38,395 nucleotides of DNA from Propionibacteriaceae bacterium AM104-82 (GCA_027658995.1 JAQDQK010000030.1:1-38395); one strand, 5' to 3'; shown: positions 19,239-29,025, counted from the stretch's first letter. Program-made: numbers and translations. Notes: generated from the sequence alone by a model not told the origin.

Positions 19239-19252
19239 TGCCGACGCTAACA
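19239..19252. promoter_or_regulatory. Degenerate LacI-type half-palindrome before the sugar-binding protein gene
   Basis: TGCCGACGCTAACA matches 10 of 14 positions of the palindrome TGTTAGCGCTAACA, with the right half-site GCTAACA intact and identical to the site at 10991-10997. It lies 55 bases upstream of the binding-protein ATG. One half-site alone can occur by chance. Confidence 0.35.
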
Positions 19253-19404
19253 GCCTTGTCCGCGCCATGTGCCGATTCTTCGCACTTGTCAGCGGCGCGT
19301 GGCCGGGCGTCGGTGTCTGCGCGATGGAACGCACCGTCCGACGACATCCGGGATCGGCGTGACCGCATCCTGACCAGGGGTTTCGCCACGGGCGACGACA
19401 GGGT

Positions 19405-19418
19405 CACCCATCAGGGTG
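19405..19418 (-). terminator. Weak hairpin downstream of purM
   Basis: CACCC and GGGTG form a five-base-pair stem with a four-base loop, 37 bases after the purM stop. There is no T-run. It may support termination, but the evidence is thin. The rest of 19253-19455 shows nothing recognisable. Confidence 0.3.
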
Positions 19419-19455
19419 GTGGGCTGGTCGTTTCGCCTGGCGCAGGTCGGGAGAG

Positions 19456-20496
19456 TCAGACGAGGCGCGCGGAGCCCGGTCCCTCGGCCGCCTCGATCAC
19501 GCCGAGCTGCCAGGACCACACGTCGCGGGCCTGCAGCGCCGCCATCGCGGCGGGGACCTGGTCCTGCGGAAGGATCGCGACCATGCCGACGCCCATGTTG
19601 AGCGTGGCGTCGATGTCGGCCTGAGAGACGCCGCCGACCTGCTGCACCAGCTGGAAGATCGCGGGAGGGGTCCAGCTCGACCGGTCGAGCACCGCGGCCA
19701 TGCCGTCGGGGATCACGCGGGCCAGGTTGTTTGCGAGGCCGCCACCGGTGATGTGGCTCATGGCGTGCACCTTCGCCTTGGAGATCAGGTCGAGCACGTC
19801 GAGCGCGTACACCTTGGTCGGCTCGAGGAGTTCCTCGCCGAGCGTGCGACCCAACTCGTCGACGTGCCGGTCCAGCGACCACCCGGCCTCGTTGAGCAGC
19901 ACGTGGCGCACCAGCGAGTAGCCGTTGGAGTGTAGCCCGGAGGCCTTCATGGCGATCACGGCGTCGCCGACCTCGACCAGGTGCGCGCCGAGGATCATGT
20001 CCTTCTCGACGACGCCGGTCGTGGCGCCCGCGATGTCGTACTCGTCGGGGCCGAGCAGGCCCGGGTGCTCCGCGGTCTCGCCGCCGACAAGCGAGCAGCC
20101 CGCCGCGACGCAGGCGTCGGCGATGCCGGAGACGATGGCCGCGATCCGCTCCGGAACGACCTTGCCGGTGGCGATGTAGTCGGTCACGAACAGCGGTTCG
20201 GCGCCGCTGACGACCAGGTCGTCGACCAGCATCCCGATCAGGTCGAAGCCGATCGTGTCGTGCTTGTCCATCGCCTGCGCGATGGCGACCTTGGTGCCGA
20301 CGCCGTCGGTGGACGAGGCGAGCACCGGGTGGCGGTAACCCTTGAGGGCGGCGGCGTCGAAGAATCCTGCGAATCCGCCGAGGCCACCGAGCACCTCGGG
20401 TCGGCGGGTCTTTGCGACGGAGGCCTTCATGAGTTCGACGGCGCGGTCGCCCGCCTCGATGTCGACGCCTGCCGCGGCGTAGGCACTCTGATTCAC
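19456..20496 (-). CDS. purM: Phosphoribosylformylglycinamidine cyclo-ligase (AIR synthetase)
   Basis: Closes the imidazole ring in de novo purine synthesis (FGAM + ATP to AIR). The 346-residue length is normal. Family motifs are SAYAAAGVDIEAGDRAVELMK at the start, LASSTDGVGTKVAIAQ near 60, DDLVVSGAEPLFVTDYIATGK near 95, LVGGETAEHPG near 140, the SGLHSNGYSLVR loop near 185 and HITGGGLANNLARVIP near 245. The GTG at 20496 follows GGAGGAAG and overlaps the purF stop by four bases, so both genes are translated together. Confidence 0.95.
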   Translation of the reverse strand: MNQSAYAAAGVDIEAGDRAVELMKASVAKTRRPEVLGGLGGFAGFFDAAALKGYRHPVLASSTDGVGTKVAIAQAMDKHDTIGFDLIGMLVDDLVVSGAEPLFVTDYIATGKVVPERIAAIVSGIADACVAAGCSLVGGETAEHPGLLGPDEYDIAGATTGVVEKDMILGAHLVEVGDAVIAMKASGLHSNGYSLVRHVLLNEAGWSLDRHVDELGRTLGEELLEPTKVYALDVLDLISKAKVHAMSHITGGGLANNLARVIPDGMAAVLDRSSWTPPAIFQLVQQVGGVSQADIDATLNMGVGMVAILPQDQVPAAMAALQARDVWSWQLGVIEAAEGPGSARLV

Positions 20497-21923
20497 TTTG
20501 CTTCCTCCAGGTTCAAGAGTTCGGCTTGGGCCGGCGGGATCGAGTTGGGGTACTTGCCGTCGAAGCAGGCGCGGCACAGTTGGTCGGCGGGCACCTGGGT
20601 CGCCTCGGTGAGGCCGTCGAGCGAGATGTAGCCGAGCGAGTCGGCGCCGAGCGAGCGGCGGATCTCGTCGACGGTGAGGCCGGGCGCGATCAACTCGGCG
20701 CGGGTGGCGAAGTCGATGCCGTAGAAGCAGGGCCACTCGACAGGCGGAGACGAGATCCGGATGTGGACCTCCTTCGCGCCGGCCTCGCGCAGCATCCGCA
20801 CCAGCGCCCGCTGCGTGTTGCCGCGAACGATCGAGTCGTCGACCACCACGAGGCGCTTGCCCTCGATCACCTCGCGGAGCGGGTTGAGCTTCAGCCGGAT
20901 GCCGAGTTGGCGGATCGTCTGGCTCGGCTGGATGAACGTCCGGCCGACGTAGGCGTTCTTGACGAGGCCCTGCCCGTAGGGGATGCCGGAGCCCTGCGCG
21001 TAGCCGATCGCCGACGGCGTGCCCGACTCGGGCACCGGGATCACCAGGTCGGCGTCGACCGGGTACTCCTCGGCGAGCTTGCGGCCGATCCGCACCCGCA
21101 CCGAGTGCACACCGTGCCCGGCGATGGTGGTGTCGGGCCGGGCAAGGTAGACGTACTCGAAGATGCAGCCCTTCGGCTTGGCCTCCGCGAAGCGCTGCGT
21201 CCTGAGGCCCCGCTCGTCGATGGCGATGAACTCACCCGGCTCGACCTCGCGGACGAAGGAGGCGCCGACGATGTCGAGGGCAGCGGTCTCCGACGCGACG
21301 ACCCACCCGTTCGACAGCCTGCCGAGCACCAGCGGGCGGAAGCCCTGCGGGTCGCGGGCCGCGTACAGGGTGCGCTCCGTCATGAACGTCAGGCAGAAGG
21401 CGCCCTTGAGGCGGGGAAGCACCTGCATGGCGACCGACTCGAGCGGCTCATCTCCGAAGGTTGCCATGATGGCGGTGACCAGCGACGTGTCGTTGGTCGA
21501 GTCCATGGTCTTCTTCTCGGGCACCCGCTCCGACGGCGCAAGCTCGGCAAGCCAGGCCTCGAGTTCGTGGGTGTTGGTGAGATTGCCGTTGTGGGCAAGC
21601 GCCAGGCCGCCCTGCTGGGTCGCCTTGAACGTCGGCTGCGCGTTGTGCCACACGCTCGCGCCGGTCGTCGAGTAGCGGGTGTGGCCGATCGCGAGCCGGC
21701 CCGGGAGGGACTTCAGCGTCGCCTCGTCGAAGACCTGGCTGACAAGGCCCATGTCCTTGTAGACCATGATCCGGTGGAGGTTGCTGACGGCGATGCCTGC
21801 GGACTCCTGGCCGCGGTGCTGCAGCGCGAAGAGCCCGAAGAAGGTCAGTTGGGCGACGTCCTCCTCGGGGGCCCAGACACCGAATACGCCACACTCTTCC
21901 TTCGGTCCCTCGAAGCTCTGCAC
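20493..21923 (-). CDS. purF: Amidophosphoribosyltransferase
   Basis: First committed enzyme of purine synthesis (PRPP + glutamine to phosphoribosylamine). The 476-residue protein has a ten-residue propeptide before the nucleophile Cys11 in ECGVFGV, the glutaminase loop HNGNLTNTHEL near 105, and the PRPP-binding motif VVVDDSIVRGNTQ near 365. The cysteines that ligate an iron-sulfur cluster in the Bacillus-type enzyme may be present (e.g. LCRACFDGKYP near the C-terminus). The start is a GTG with GGGGAGG about 13 bases upstream. It is divergent from the FtsX-like gene, with only 33 bases between the starts. Confidence 0.95.
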   Translation of the reverse strand: MQSFEGPKEECGVFGVWAPEEDVAQLTFFGLFALQHRGQESAGIAVSNLHRIMVYKDMGLVSQVFDEATLKSLPGRLAIGHTRYSTTGASVWHNAQPTFKATQQGGLALAHNGNLTNTHELEAWLAELAPSERVPEKKTMDSTNDTSLVTAIMATFGDEPLESVAMQVLPRLKGAFCLTFMTERTLYAARDPQGFRPLVLGRLSNGWVVASETAALDIVGASFVREVEPGEFIAIDERGLRTQRFAEAKPKGCIFEYVYLARPDTTIAGHGVHSVRVRIGRKLAEEYPVDADLVIPVPESGTPSAIGYAQGSGIPYGQGLVKNAYVGRTFIQPSQTIRQLGIRLKLNPLREVIEGKRLVVVDDSIVRGNTQRALVRMLREAGAKEVHIRISSPPVEWPCFYGIDFATRAELIAPGLTVDEIRRSLGADSLGYISLDGLTEATQVPADQLCRACFDGKYPNSIPPAQAELLNLEEAK

Positions 21924-21956
21924 GCGGTAACCCTACCTCCCCTAAGCTGTCGTCAC

Positions 21957-24900
21957 ATGACGACGTGGTGGGCCTGGGCAGGCCGCCGCCTGCGTGCAGG
22001 TCGCACCCTCGTCGCCGTTCTCTTCGCGGTTGTGGTGCTCACGACGGCGATCCTGGCGGGATCGCTCGGCAACTCCGGCCTGCTCGCCACCCGCGCCGCC
22101 CAGGCGGCCCTCGCGAACCCCGCCACCGGCGACGCCGGCATCCAACTGCAGACCAGGATGGGCGAGAACGCCCAACAGCAGGACACCCTGGTGCGAGACA
22201 CGCTCACCCGCGGCTTCTCCCCCATCCCCATCGACGTGTGGACATCACTTGTCTCCGAGCCGCGCAGCGCGAGCCTCGACGGCACCGCTCTGCCTGGGCG
22301 GGTCGTGATGTGGTCGGCGCAGCAGTTGGCGGAGCCGAACCTCACCCTCACGGACGGCGCCTGGGCGAAGGGGCCCGGCGAGGCGACGCTCTCCGCGGCG
22401 GCCGCGGGGCTGCGCGACATCGCGGTCGGCGCGACCATCGACGTCGGCGGCCAGTTCCTGGTGATCTCCGGCCTGTGGCGCCCGACGGACCCGTCCGACG
22501 CCATGTGGCTCGGCGACCCCCTGCTGCGCACCGGCGCCTCCGGCGACGACATCGGGCCCCTCGTCGTGACGCCCGAGGTGCTCGCCGCGAGCGGGTCACC
22601 GTTCATCAGGTGGGTCGTCGTCCCCGACGGCGCCACCATCAAGCCCGCGCAGTTGCCGATGCTCGCCGAGCGTGCGCAGAGCGCCGCGAAGGCGGTCAAG
22701 GACGCTGACGTGTCGGGCCGCGGCCTCGTCGTCACCGGCGACCTGGCACCGACGGCCGAGCAGGCCGCCCGCGACTCGGCCAGCGGTGACGCGTTCGGGT
22801 TCCTGCCCGTCTCGGTGCTGATCCTGATCGCCGTCGTCGGCCTCACCCAGGTCGCCGGGCTGCTGTCCGCCTCCCGCGAACCAGAGGAGTCGCTGCTGGT
22901 GGCCCGCGGTGCGAGCCTGCGTCAGATCCTCGGCGTCGCCGCCGGCGAGTCCCTGCTGGTGGCGCTGCTCGGCTCCGTGGTCGGCACCGGCCTCGCGCTG
23001 CTTGTGCTGCGACTCGCCGCCGGCGACTGGAGCCAGACCCGCACCGTCGTGCTCGGCGGCCTTGCTGGCCTTGTGATCGCCGCGCTGTGCCTGATCGGCA
23101 TCAACCTCGCCTCGGCCATCCGCAGCGCACGGGGCTTCCTCCCCGGCCGCGACCGGGTCCGCAACGTCGCCGGCGCCGCCCTGCTGGTGCTGGCCGTGGC
23201 GCTCGCCGTGATCGCCACCTGGCAGTTGCGCAGCGCCCAGAGCTTCGTCAGGGTCGACGACGACGGGAGGGTCCGCCTCGACGTCATCTCCGCGCTGTCC
23301 CCCGCGCTGCTGCTCGCCGTGTCTGCGGTCGCGGTCCTGGTGGTGCTCGCGCCGCTCACGCGCCTGGTCGAGGTCGTCACGCACGCCACCCGGGCGACCG
23401 GGGCGTGGTTGGCCTCGGCACAGGTCGCCAGGGGCCTGGTGCTGCAGGCCGTCGCGGTCGTGCTGACGGTGCTGGCCGTCGGCACCGCCACCTTCGCGGC
23501 CGTCTTCGGTGGCACCGCGACCGCGCTGCTCGACGACATCGCGGACCTGCGGCAGGCCGCGCCGCTGCGTGTCGCCGTCGACGAGAGCGCCGACCGGGAC
23601 CCGAACTCGCTGCCTCCCATCGGGAAGGTCGCCGGGGTCACCGACACGACGCCGGTGTGGCGGGCCGACGCGGCCCAGATCGGCGACCAGTCGCTTCCCC
23701 TGGTGGTGGCCTCCGTCGAGCAACTGGACCGCATCGCGCTGCTCCCGGCGGGCACCGCGCTTCCCTCGGCGGACGCGATGAAGGTCGGTGCCACCGGGCC
23801 GGCCGCGCTGCCGATCCCCTCCGGTGCAGGGACCCTCCAGGTCACCCTTGGTGCCCGCGCCTTCCTCGACCCGTGGCAGGCCGCGCAACTGGCCAGCTCC
23901 CCGCGGCAGTGGGCGCTCAACGGCGAGTCCGAGGTCACCGCCGCCGAGGGAGCCGAACTCCTGCAGGACTACCTCGCCCCCGCCAGCGCCTCGGCAACGC
24001 TCCTGCTTCGCGACACCGTCACGGGTCTCAGCTACCAACTGTCCACCGGGTCGGTCACCGTCACCCCAGGCCCGATCACGCTCGACGACCCGGTGACCAC
24101 CGCCGTGCTGCCGGACGCCTCCGCCAGCGCCACCTTCGACCTCGAACTGCCTGGCAACGTCGGCCTGGTGCTCGACGGCGTCCGGTTCGACGTGTCGGCC
24201 ACCGCCTGGGTGCTCCGTTCGGTCGACTACACGCTCTCGGTCGCCGCCGACGGCACCCCGCTGCTCGGCGCCGCGACGGCCAACTGGTCCTCGGGCACCG
24301 CCTATCCTGCCGACCAGTTCCAGGCGTACGACGCCCTCATGGAGGGTGCGCTCCCGCCGACCTTCCGCGAGATCATGGTCGACGGCACCGACGGCGTGCA
24401 GGGCACCTACCTCGAGGTTGAGGCGCCGCCGCTGCCCCGATCCGTGATCGACCCCTCGTCGGCGACCTGGAACCTCACGACCCGACTGGTCCCCGGGGAG
24501 AGCGAAGAGAGCTCCGAGAGCATCTGGGTCGGGCCGGGGCTCGCGTTCACCGGGTTCGACCCGGCAGGCGGCTTCCAGGCTCCCGCGCTGCCGCGACCGA
24601 GGGTCCCTGTCGCCATCACCAGCGGCACGTCCGAGGCGACGACGCTCACCGTGGGCGACGAGGTGGAGATCGACGCGTTCGGGGGCCGCATCCCGGGCGT
24701 GATCGCGGCAGTCACCGACGTGATCCCCGGGGTGCCGGGCAAGCAGGGCGCGCTGATCGACGCGTCCGCGCTCGCTCAGACCTACAGGGCGAAGGGGCAG
24801 ACGATGCCCTGGCCCGATGAGCTGTGGGCGGGCATCGACGGGGACCCGCACGCGGTCCGCGCCGCCGTCGCCGACCTCCCCTCCGTCAACTCCGTCTCTA

Positions 24901-25361
24901 TCGTCAGCGACCGTGCTGGGGGTGGAACTGCGGAGGTGGCGGCCAGCGCCCTCTGGGTCGCCGCCGCCTGCGCGTTGGCGCTGGCGCTCGCGGGCCTCGC
25001 GGCGTCGTCGGCCACCACCACAAGCACCCGCCGACCCGAGGTCGCGGTGCTGCGCGCCCTCGGCATGACGCCGTCCGCGCAGGCCCGCAGCAGGGCCATC
25101 GAGAGCGGAGGGGTGCTGGTGCTCGCCACCGCGCTCGGTGTTGCATCCGGGTGGGCGGTCGGGTGGCTCGTGGTGCGCCCGGTCGCGCTGTCCGCCATCC
25201 AGCAGGATCCGAGCTTCCAGGTCGCGCTGCGCTACGACTGGGTGCCCTGGCTGGTCCTGCTCGCCGCCGGGGCGCTCGGCGCGGCGTGCATCGTCGCCTG
25301 GCAGGCCGTCACGGTGCGGCGCCAGGCGCTCGAGACCGCCTACCGGGAGGAGGTCCGATGA
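21957..25361 (+). CDS. Large FtsX-like ABC permease (first of two)
   Basis: A 1134-residue membrane protein. It has one N-terminal membrane helix (about 15-37), a large extracytoplasmic domain, a group of helices at about 280-500 (LILIAVVGLTQVAGLL and following), a second large outside domain, and a final group of three helices from about 1000 to the end with the RRPEVAVLRALGMTPSAQ loop typical of FtsX/MacB permeases. Family members use ATP hydrolysis for mechanotransmission or for exporting lipids, peptides or drugs across the membrane. The ATG at 21957 has no ribosome site, and TAAGCT about 12 bases before it suggests a leaderless mRNA. It heads a four-gene cassette in which every junction overlaps by four bases. 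Confidence 0.88.
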   Translation: MTTWWAWAGRRLRAGRTLVAVLFAVVVLTTAILAGSLGNSGLLATRAAQAALANPATGDAGIQLQTRMGENAQQQDTLVRDTLTRGFSPIPIDVWTSLVSEPRSASLDGTALPGRVVMWSAQQLAEPNLTLTDGAWAKGPGEATLSAAAAGLRDIAVGATIDVGGQFLVISGLWRPTDPSDAMWLGDPLLRTGASGDDIGPLVVTPEVLAASGSPFIRWVVVPDGATIKPAQLPMLAERAQSAAKAVKDADVSGRGLVVTGDLAPTAEQAARDSASGDAFGFLPVSVLILIAVVGLTQVAGLLSASREPEESLLVARGASLRQILGVAAGESLLVALLGSVVGTGLALLVLRLAAGDWSQTRTVVLGGLAGLVIAALCLIGINLASAIRSARGFLPGRDRVRNVAGAALLVLAVALAVIATWQLRSAQSFVRVDDDGRVRLDVISALSPALLLAVSAVAVLVVLAPLTRLVEVVTHATRATGAWLASAQVARGLVLQAVAVVLTVLAVGTATFAAVFGGTATALLDDIADLRQAAPLRVAVDESADRDPNSLPPIGKVAGVTDTTPVWRADAAQIGDQSLPLVVASVEQLDRIALLPAGTALPSADAMKVGATGPAALPIPSGAGTLQVTLGARAFLDPWQAAQLASSPRQWALNGESEVTAAEGAELLQDYLAPASASATLLLRDTVTGLSYQLSTGSVTVTPGPITLDDPVTTAVLPDASASATFDLELPGNVGLVLDGVRFDVSATAWVLRSVDYTLSVAADGTPLLGAATANWSSGTAYPADQFQAYDALMEGALPPTFREIMVDGTDGVQGTYLEVEAPPLPRSVIDPSSATWNLTTRLVPGESEESSESIWVGPGLAFTGFDPAGGFQAPALPRPRVPVAITSGTSEATTLTVGDEVEIDAFGGRIPGVIAAVTDVIPGVPGKQGALIDASALAQTYRAKGQTMPWPDELWAGIDGDPHAVRAAVADLPSVNSVSIVSDRAGGGTAEVAASALWVAAACALALALAGLAASSATTTSTRRPEVAVLRALGMTPSAQARSRAIESGGVLVLATALGVASGWAVGWLVVRPVALSAIQQDPSFQVALRYDWVPWLVLLAAGALGAACIVAWQAVTVRRQALETAYREEVR

Positions 25362-28003
25362 TCGCCCTCCTGGTGCGCCAGTTCCGCGCGAGCCCGTGGC
25401 CGACGCTCCTGCTTGCCTTCACCGTCGCGGTGCTTTCGCTGATCGCCACGATCATCCCGCGGATGAGCACCCAACTCGACGACCGGCAACTGACCAGCAG
25501 CCTGCGCGATGTCTCTGCGGTGCAGGGCGACGTGTCGGGAACCTGGACGACCTACTCGGTCGGCCCACTCGCGGCGGGAGACCCATGGCAGGGTCCGCGG
25601 GAGGCGGCGGAGACGACCCGGCTCGCCCAGCCGGAGCCGCTGCGTTCCCTGCTGAGGCCGGCGCAGTTCCTGGGCACGCAACCGGTCCGCGCGGAATGGG
25701 TCCCTCCGACGGAGACCGGCTACTACCGCGTCGATGCCAACCTGCTGATCGACCCCGACCTACCCGACTGGACGAGCCTTGTCGAGGGTGCGTGGCCGGA
25801 GATCGGCAGCGACTCGGCACCGTTCCAGGTCGCCATGTTGCAGGCCTTCGCAGAGAAGGCCAACCTCAAGGTCGGCGACCGGCCCACCCCGAACCTGCAG
25901 ATCACCGGCATCTTCACGGCCAACCACCCTGAGGACACCCGCTGGGACCACAACCCGTACGCGGCGCGCATCTCGGAGGAGGTGTCACCGGCCGAGGGGA
26001 CAAAGCTCGTCGGGGGGCTGTTCATGGCCCCGGACATGGCGGCGGGCGACCCGTCGATGCGGCTGCAGGACCCGTTCCGCTACGACGTCTACTTCGGGTT
26101 GAACGCCGATGCCGTCGCGGCCCAGGGCACCGACATCGCCGCGCTCAGCGCCCAACTGACGGGCATGCTCGCCAAGCGCTGGTCGCCGGTGCCCACCCCT
26201 GTCGGCGACGAACCCGTCGGCGCCGACAACAACCCGATGGCGTTCCACTCGGACCTCAACTCCCTCCTTGAGCGGCAACTGGCCCAGCAGCGCACCACCC
26301 ACACGCTGATCGCCGTCAGCGCCATCGGCCCGCTCGGGGTGGGCATCGCGCTGGTGACGCTCTGCGCCCAACTGGTCCTCTACCGCAGGAGGACCGCCAT
26401 CACGCTGCTGTCGGCGCGCGGCATGTCGCCCGCCCAACTGCGCGGGCTCGTCGCGATCGAGGGCGTCGTCGCGGGCGTGCCAGCGGCGGTGCTCGGCCAC
26501 CTCGTCGGGTGGGCCCTTGTCGACGCGCCGACCCCCTGGTGGTCGTGGCCGCTCACCCTGGCAATCGGCCTCGTGCCTGCCGCGGCGCTTGCCTGGGTGG
26601 CGCGCGACACCTCGCACCTTGGCCGACGCGAGGTCGCCTCGAGCAGCAGCAGGTGGCGGACGGTCGCCGAGATCCTCATCGCCCTCGCCGCGGGCGGCGC
26701 GACGTGGCGACTGCTGACCACCAAGGGCACCCAGGGCGTCGGCACCGACCTGCTCGGGGCCGCCGCACCCGTCCTGTTGACGCTGCTTGCCTGCCTGCTG
26801 GTGCTGCGCGTCTATCCGGTGCCGCTGCGACTGCTGGTGCACGCCTTCAAGCGTGGTCGGGGCTTCACGGGTTTCATGGGCTCGGCCCGCGCCCTGCGCG
26901 AGCCCGCCGGCGGCGTCGCACCGGTCGTCACCATCGTGCTCGGCACCACGATCGCCGTGACCGCAGCCTCGCTGCTCGGCACCATCACCGCGGGCACCGA
27001 GCGGGCCGTGTGGAACGAGAACGGCTCATCGGTGCACGTCAGCGGCCCCCGGATGACGGAGGAGACGGCCGAGCAGTTGCGCGCCATCGACGGCGTCGAC
27101 GCGGTCGCGCTGGTGCGACTCGGCTCGGACAACTCGGCGCTGCGGATCGGCGACAAGGAAGTCCGGGCGCGGGTCTGGCTCGCCGACGCCAACCTGGCCG
27201 AGACCTACCTCGCCAGCCGGGACGGGTCGCCGCTGCCCGCCGCGGTGTTCCAGGAGGGCTCCCCCGTGCCGGTCGTGGTGGGCGGCGCGCTGATCCCCGC
27301 CGGCGGCAAGGCCACCCTGCAGGGCCTCGGCGACGTCGACGTCGTCGGCCGCCTCCAACTGCTGCCCGGTGTGACCTCCGCCGACGCGTGGGTGCTCGTC
27401 TCCACCGACAACTGGCCGGAGAAGAACCTGACAAGCGCCAAGACGGCCATCATCTCCGCCGCGCCGGGTGCCGACCTGGAGGCCGTGACGGCCGCCGTCA
27501 AGGAACTGATCCCGCTGGCCCACGTCACGACCACCGACACCCAACTGCAGGCGCTGCGCGACTCGCCGACCGTCGATGGGCTCTCCAGGATCTTCATCCT
27601 GCTGACCCTGATCACCGGCGTCCTGATGGTGCTTGCCATCTTCACAGCGCAGATCATGACGGCCAACGACCGGCGAAGCGCCGCCGCGGTGCTGCGCACC
27701 CTCGGCCTCAAGCCGGGGCAGTTGCGCGCCCTGACCGCCTGGGAACTCGGCCCCGTCGTGCTCGTGGCGCTGATCCTCGGCGCGCTCGTCGGGATCGGCG
27801 TCGCGGCCCTGATGCTGGCCACCGTCGACTTCACGGCCCTCACCGGCGGCGTGTTCACACCCTCGCTGTATCTCGACCCGCGCTGGGTCGGCGGGGTGTG
27901 TCTCGCGCTGCTCGCGGCCACCACCCTCGCGGTCGGGTTCAGCGCCTGGCTGGCCGGTCGCACCAACATTGCCCACGAACTTCGCCTCGGGGAGGAACGA
28001 TGA
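25358..28003 (+). CDS. FtsX-like ABC permease (second of two)
   Basis: An 881-residue membrane protein, the partner of the preceding permease. It has an N-terminal helix at about 15-33 (TLLLAFTVAVLSLIATII), an outside domain, helices in the 310-520 range, a second outside domain from about 540, and three C-terminal helices. The AVLRTLGLKPGQLRALTAWELGPV loop between the last helices is the conserved FtsX coupling region. Its ATG overlaps the previous stop (ATGA) and its own stop overlaps the ATPase start in the same way. Together with two ATPases it likely forms a heteromeric transporter or mechanotransmission complex; the substrate is unknown. Confidence 0.87.
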   Translation: MIALLVRQFRASPWPTLLLAFTVAVLSLIATIIPRMSTQLDDRQLTSSLRDVSAVQGDVSGTWTTYSVGPLAAGDPWQGPREAAETTRLAQPEPLRSLLRPAQFLGTQPVRAEWVPPTETGYYRVDANLLIDPDLPDWTSLVEGAWPEIGSDSAPFQVAMLQAFAEKANLKVGDRPTPNLQITGIFTANHPEDTRWDHNPYAARISEEVSPAEGTKLVGGLFMAPDMAAGDPSMRLQDPFRYDVYFGLNADAVAAQGTDIAALSAQLTGMLAKRWSPVPTPVGDEPVGADNNPMAFHSDLNSLLERQLAQQRTTHTLIAVSAIGPLGVGIALVTLCAQLVLYRRRTAITLLSARGMSPAQLRGLVAIEGVVAGVPAAVLGHLVGWALVDAPTPWWSWPLTLAIGLVPAAALAWVARDTSHLGRREVASSSSRWRTVAEILIALAAGGATWRLLTTKGTQGVGTDLLGAAAPVLLTLLACLLVLRVYPVPLRLLVHAFKRGRGFTGFMGSARALREPAGGVAPVVTIVLGTTIAVTAASLLGTITAGTERAVWNENGSSVHVSGPRMTEETAEQLRAIDGVDAVALVRLGSDNSALRIGDKEVRARVWLADANLAETYLASRDGSPLPAAVFQEGSPVPVVVGGALIPAGGKATLQGLGDVDVVGRLQLLPGVTSADAWVLVSTDNWPEKNLTSAKTAIISAAPGADLEAVTAAVKELIPLAHVTTTDTQLQALRDSPTVDGLSRIFILLTLITGVLMVLAIFTAQIMTANDRRSAAAVLRTLGLKPGQLRALTAWELGPVVLVALILGALVGIGVAALMLATVDFTALTGGVFTPSLYLDPRWVGGVCLALLAATTLAVGFSAWLAGRTNIAHELRLGEER

Positions 28004-29025
28004 CTGACGCTGCACGTCGCGGCATCCAGGGGGCGCACCGCTCCCATGGCGGGCCCGACATCTGGTGCGAGGACCTGGTGCGCATCCACACCACTGAGGG
28101 GATCGAGGTGCAGGCCCTCCAGGGGTTGAGCCTCACCGTCGAACCGGGCGAGGTGGTCGCCATCGTCGGCGCCTCTGGTTCCGGCAAGTCGACGCTGCTC
28201 AACATCCTCTCCGGCCTCGACAAGCCCACCGGCGGCAAGGCGCGCGTGGCGGGCGAGGACCTGTCCGGCATGTCCCCCAGGCAGCGCACCGAGTTCCGGC
28301 GCGGCGCCGTCGGGTTCGTGTTCCAGCAGACCTCCCGGAACCTGCTCCCCTTCCTCTCCGCGGTCGAGAACGTCGCGATGCCGATGGTGATCAGCAACCG
28401 GGGCGAGCGTCGCGAGCGGGCTCTGGAGTTGCTTGGGCTGCTCGGGGTCGCCGACCTGGCCGACCGCAGGCCCGCAGAAATGTCGGGTGGGCAGCAGCAA
28501 CGGGTCGCGATCGCCACCGCGCTCGCCAACGCCCCCGCCGTCCTGCTCGCCGACGAGCCCACCGGAGAACTCGACGAGGTGAACTCGGCGCAGGTGCTCG
28601 ACGCGATGCGCGACGCCGCGGAGCAGTTGGGCACCACGGTGCTGATCGTGACGCACGACCCGATGGTCAGCGACCACGTGGCCCGCACCATTCAGATCCG
28701 CGACGGTCGCACCTCCACCGAGGTGCTGCGCCGCACCGTCACCGACGAGCAGGGCACCCGCGAGGTCGCCGACGAGTACACCGTCATCGACCGCAACGGG
28801 CGCATCCAGTTGCCCGCCGGGCATGTGCGCTCGCTGGGCCTGCACGAGCGGGTCCGGCTCGAACTGGAGCCCGACCATGTCGGGATCTGGCCGGGCGCCG
28901 ACTTCGAGGCCACCGCGGCGAGCAGGCACGCCGCCCCCGAGGCTGACGACGACGATGCTCCCGGCTCCGCCTCGGCCCCCAGCCGCGCGGCCTTGGCCGC
29001 CGACGATGAGGAGGACCCGTCATGA
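28000..29025 (+). CDS. ABC ATPase with C-terminal AbrB-like domain
   Basis: A MacB/LolD-type ATPase of 341 residues, about 110 longer than usual. It has Walker A GASGSGKST (57-65), the Q-loop VFQQTSRNLLP (107-117), signature MSGGQQQR (161-168), Walker B VLLADEPTGELD (181-192) and switch His219 in VTHD. After the ATPase core, residues 260-298 (YTVIDRNGRIQLPAG then LGLHERVRLELEPDHVGIWP) match the swapped-hairpin AbrB/SpoVT pattern, followed by an acidic Ala-rich tail. AbrB modules usually bind DNA or mediate dimerisation, so the fusion may dimerise the ATPase or link transport to regulation. It overlaps its neighbours by four bases on both sides. Confidence 0.88.
   Translation: MTDAARRGIQGAHRSHGGPDIWCEDLVRIHTTEGIEVQALQGLSLTVEPGEVVAIVGASGSGKSTLLNILSGLDKPTGGKARVAGEDLSGMSPRQRTEFRRGAVGFVFQQTSRNLLPFLSAVENVAMPMVISNRGERRERALELLGLLGVADLADRRPAEMSGGQQQRVAIATALANAPAVLLADEPTGELDEVNSAQVLDAMRDAAEQLGTTVLIVTHDPMVSDHVARTIQIRDGRTSTEVLRRTVTDEQGTREVADEYTVIDRNGRIQLPAGHVRSLGLHERVRLELEPDHVGIWPGADFEATAASRHAAPEADDDDAPGSASAPSRAALAADDEEDPS

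Noticed and set aside
20526..21956. Plus-strand open frame running into the first FtsX-like gene from opposite purF
   Set aside because: The upstream extension is the mirror of purF and has no family resemblance. The true membrane protein begins at MTTWWAW at 21957.
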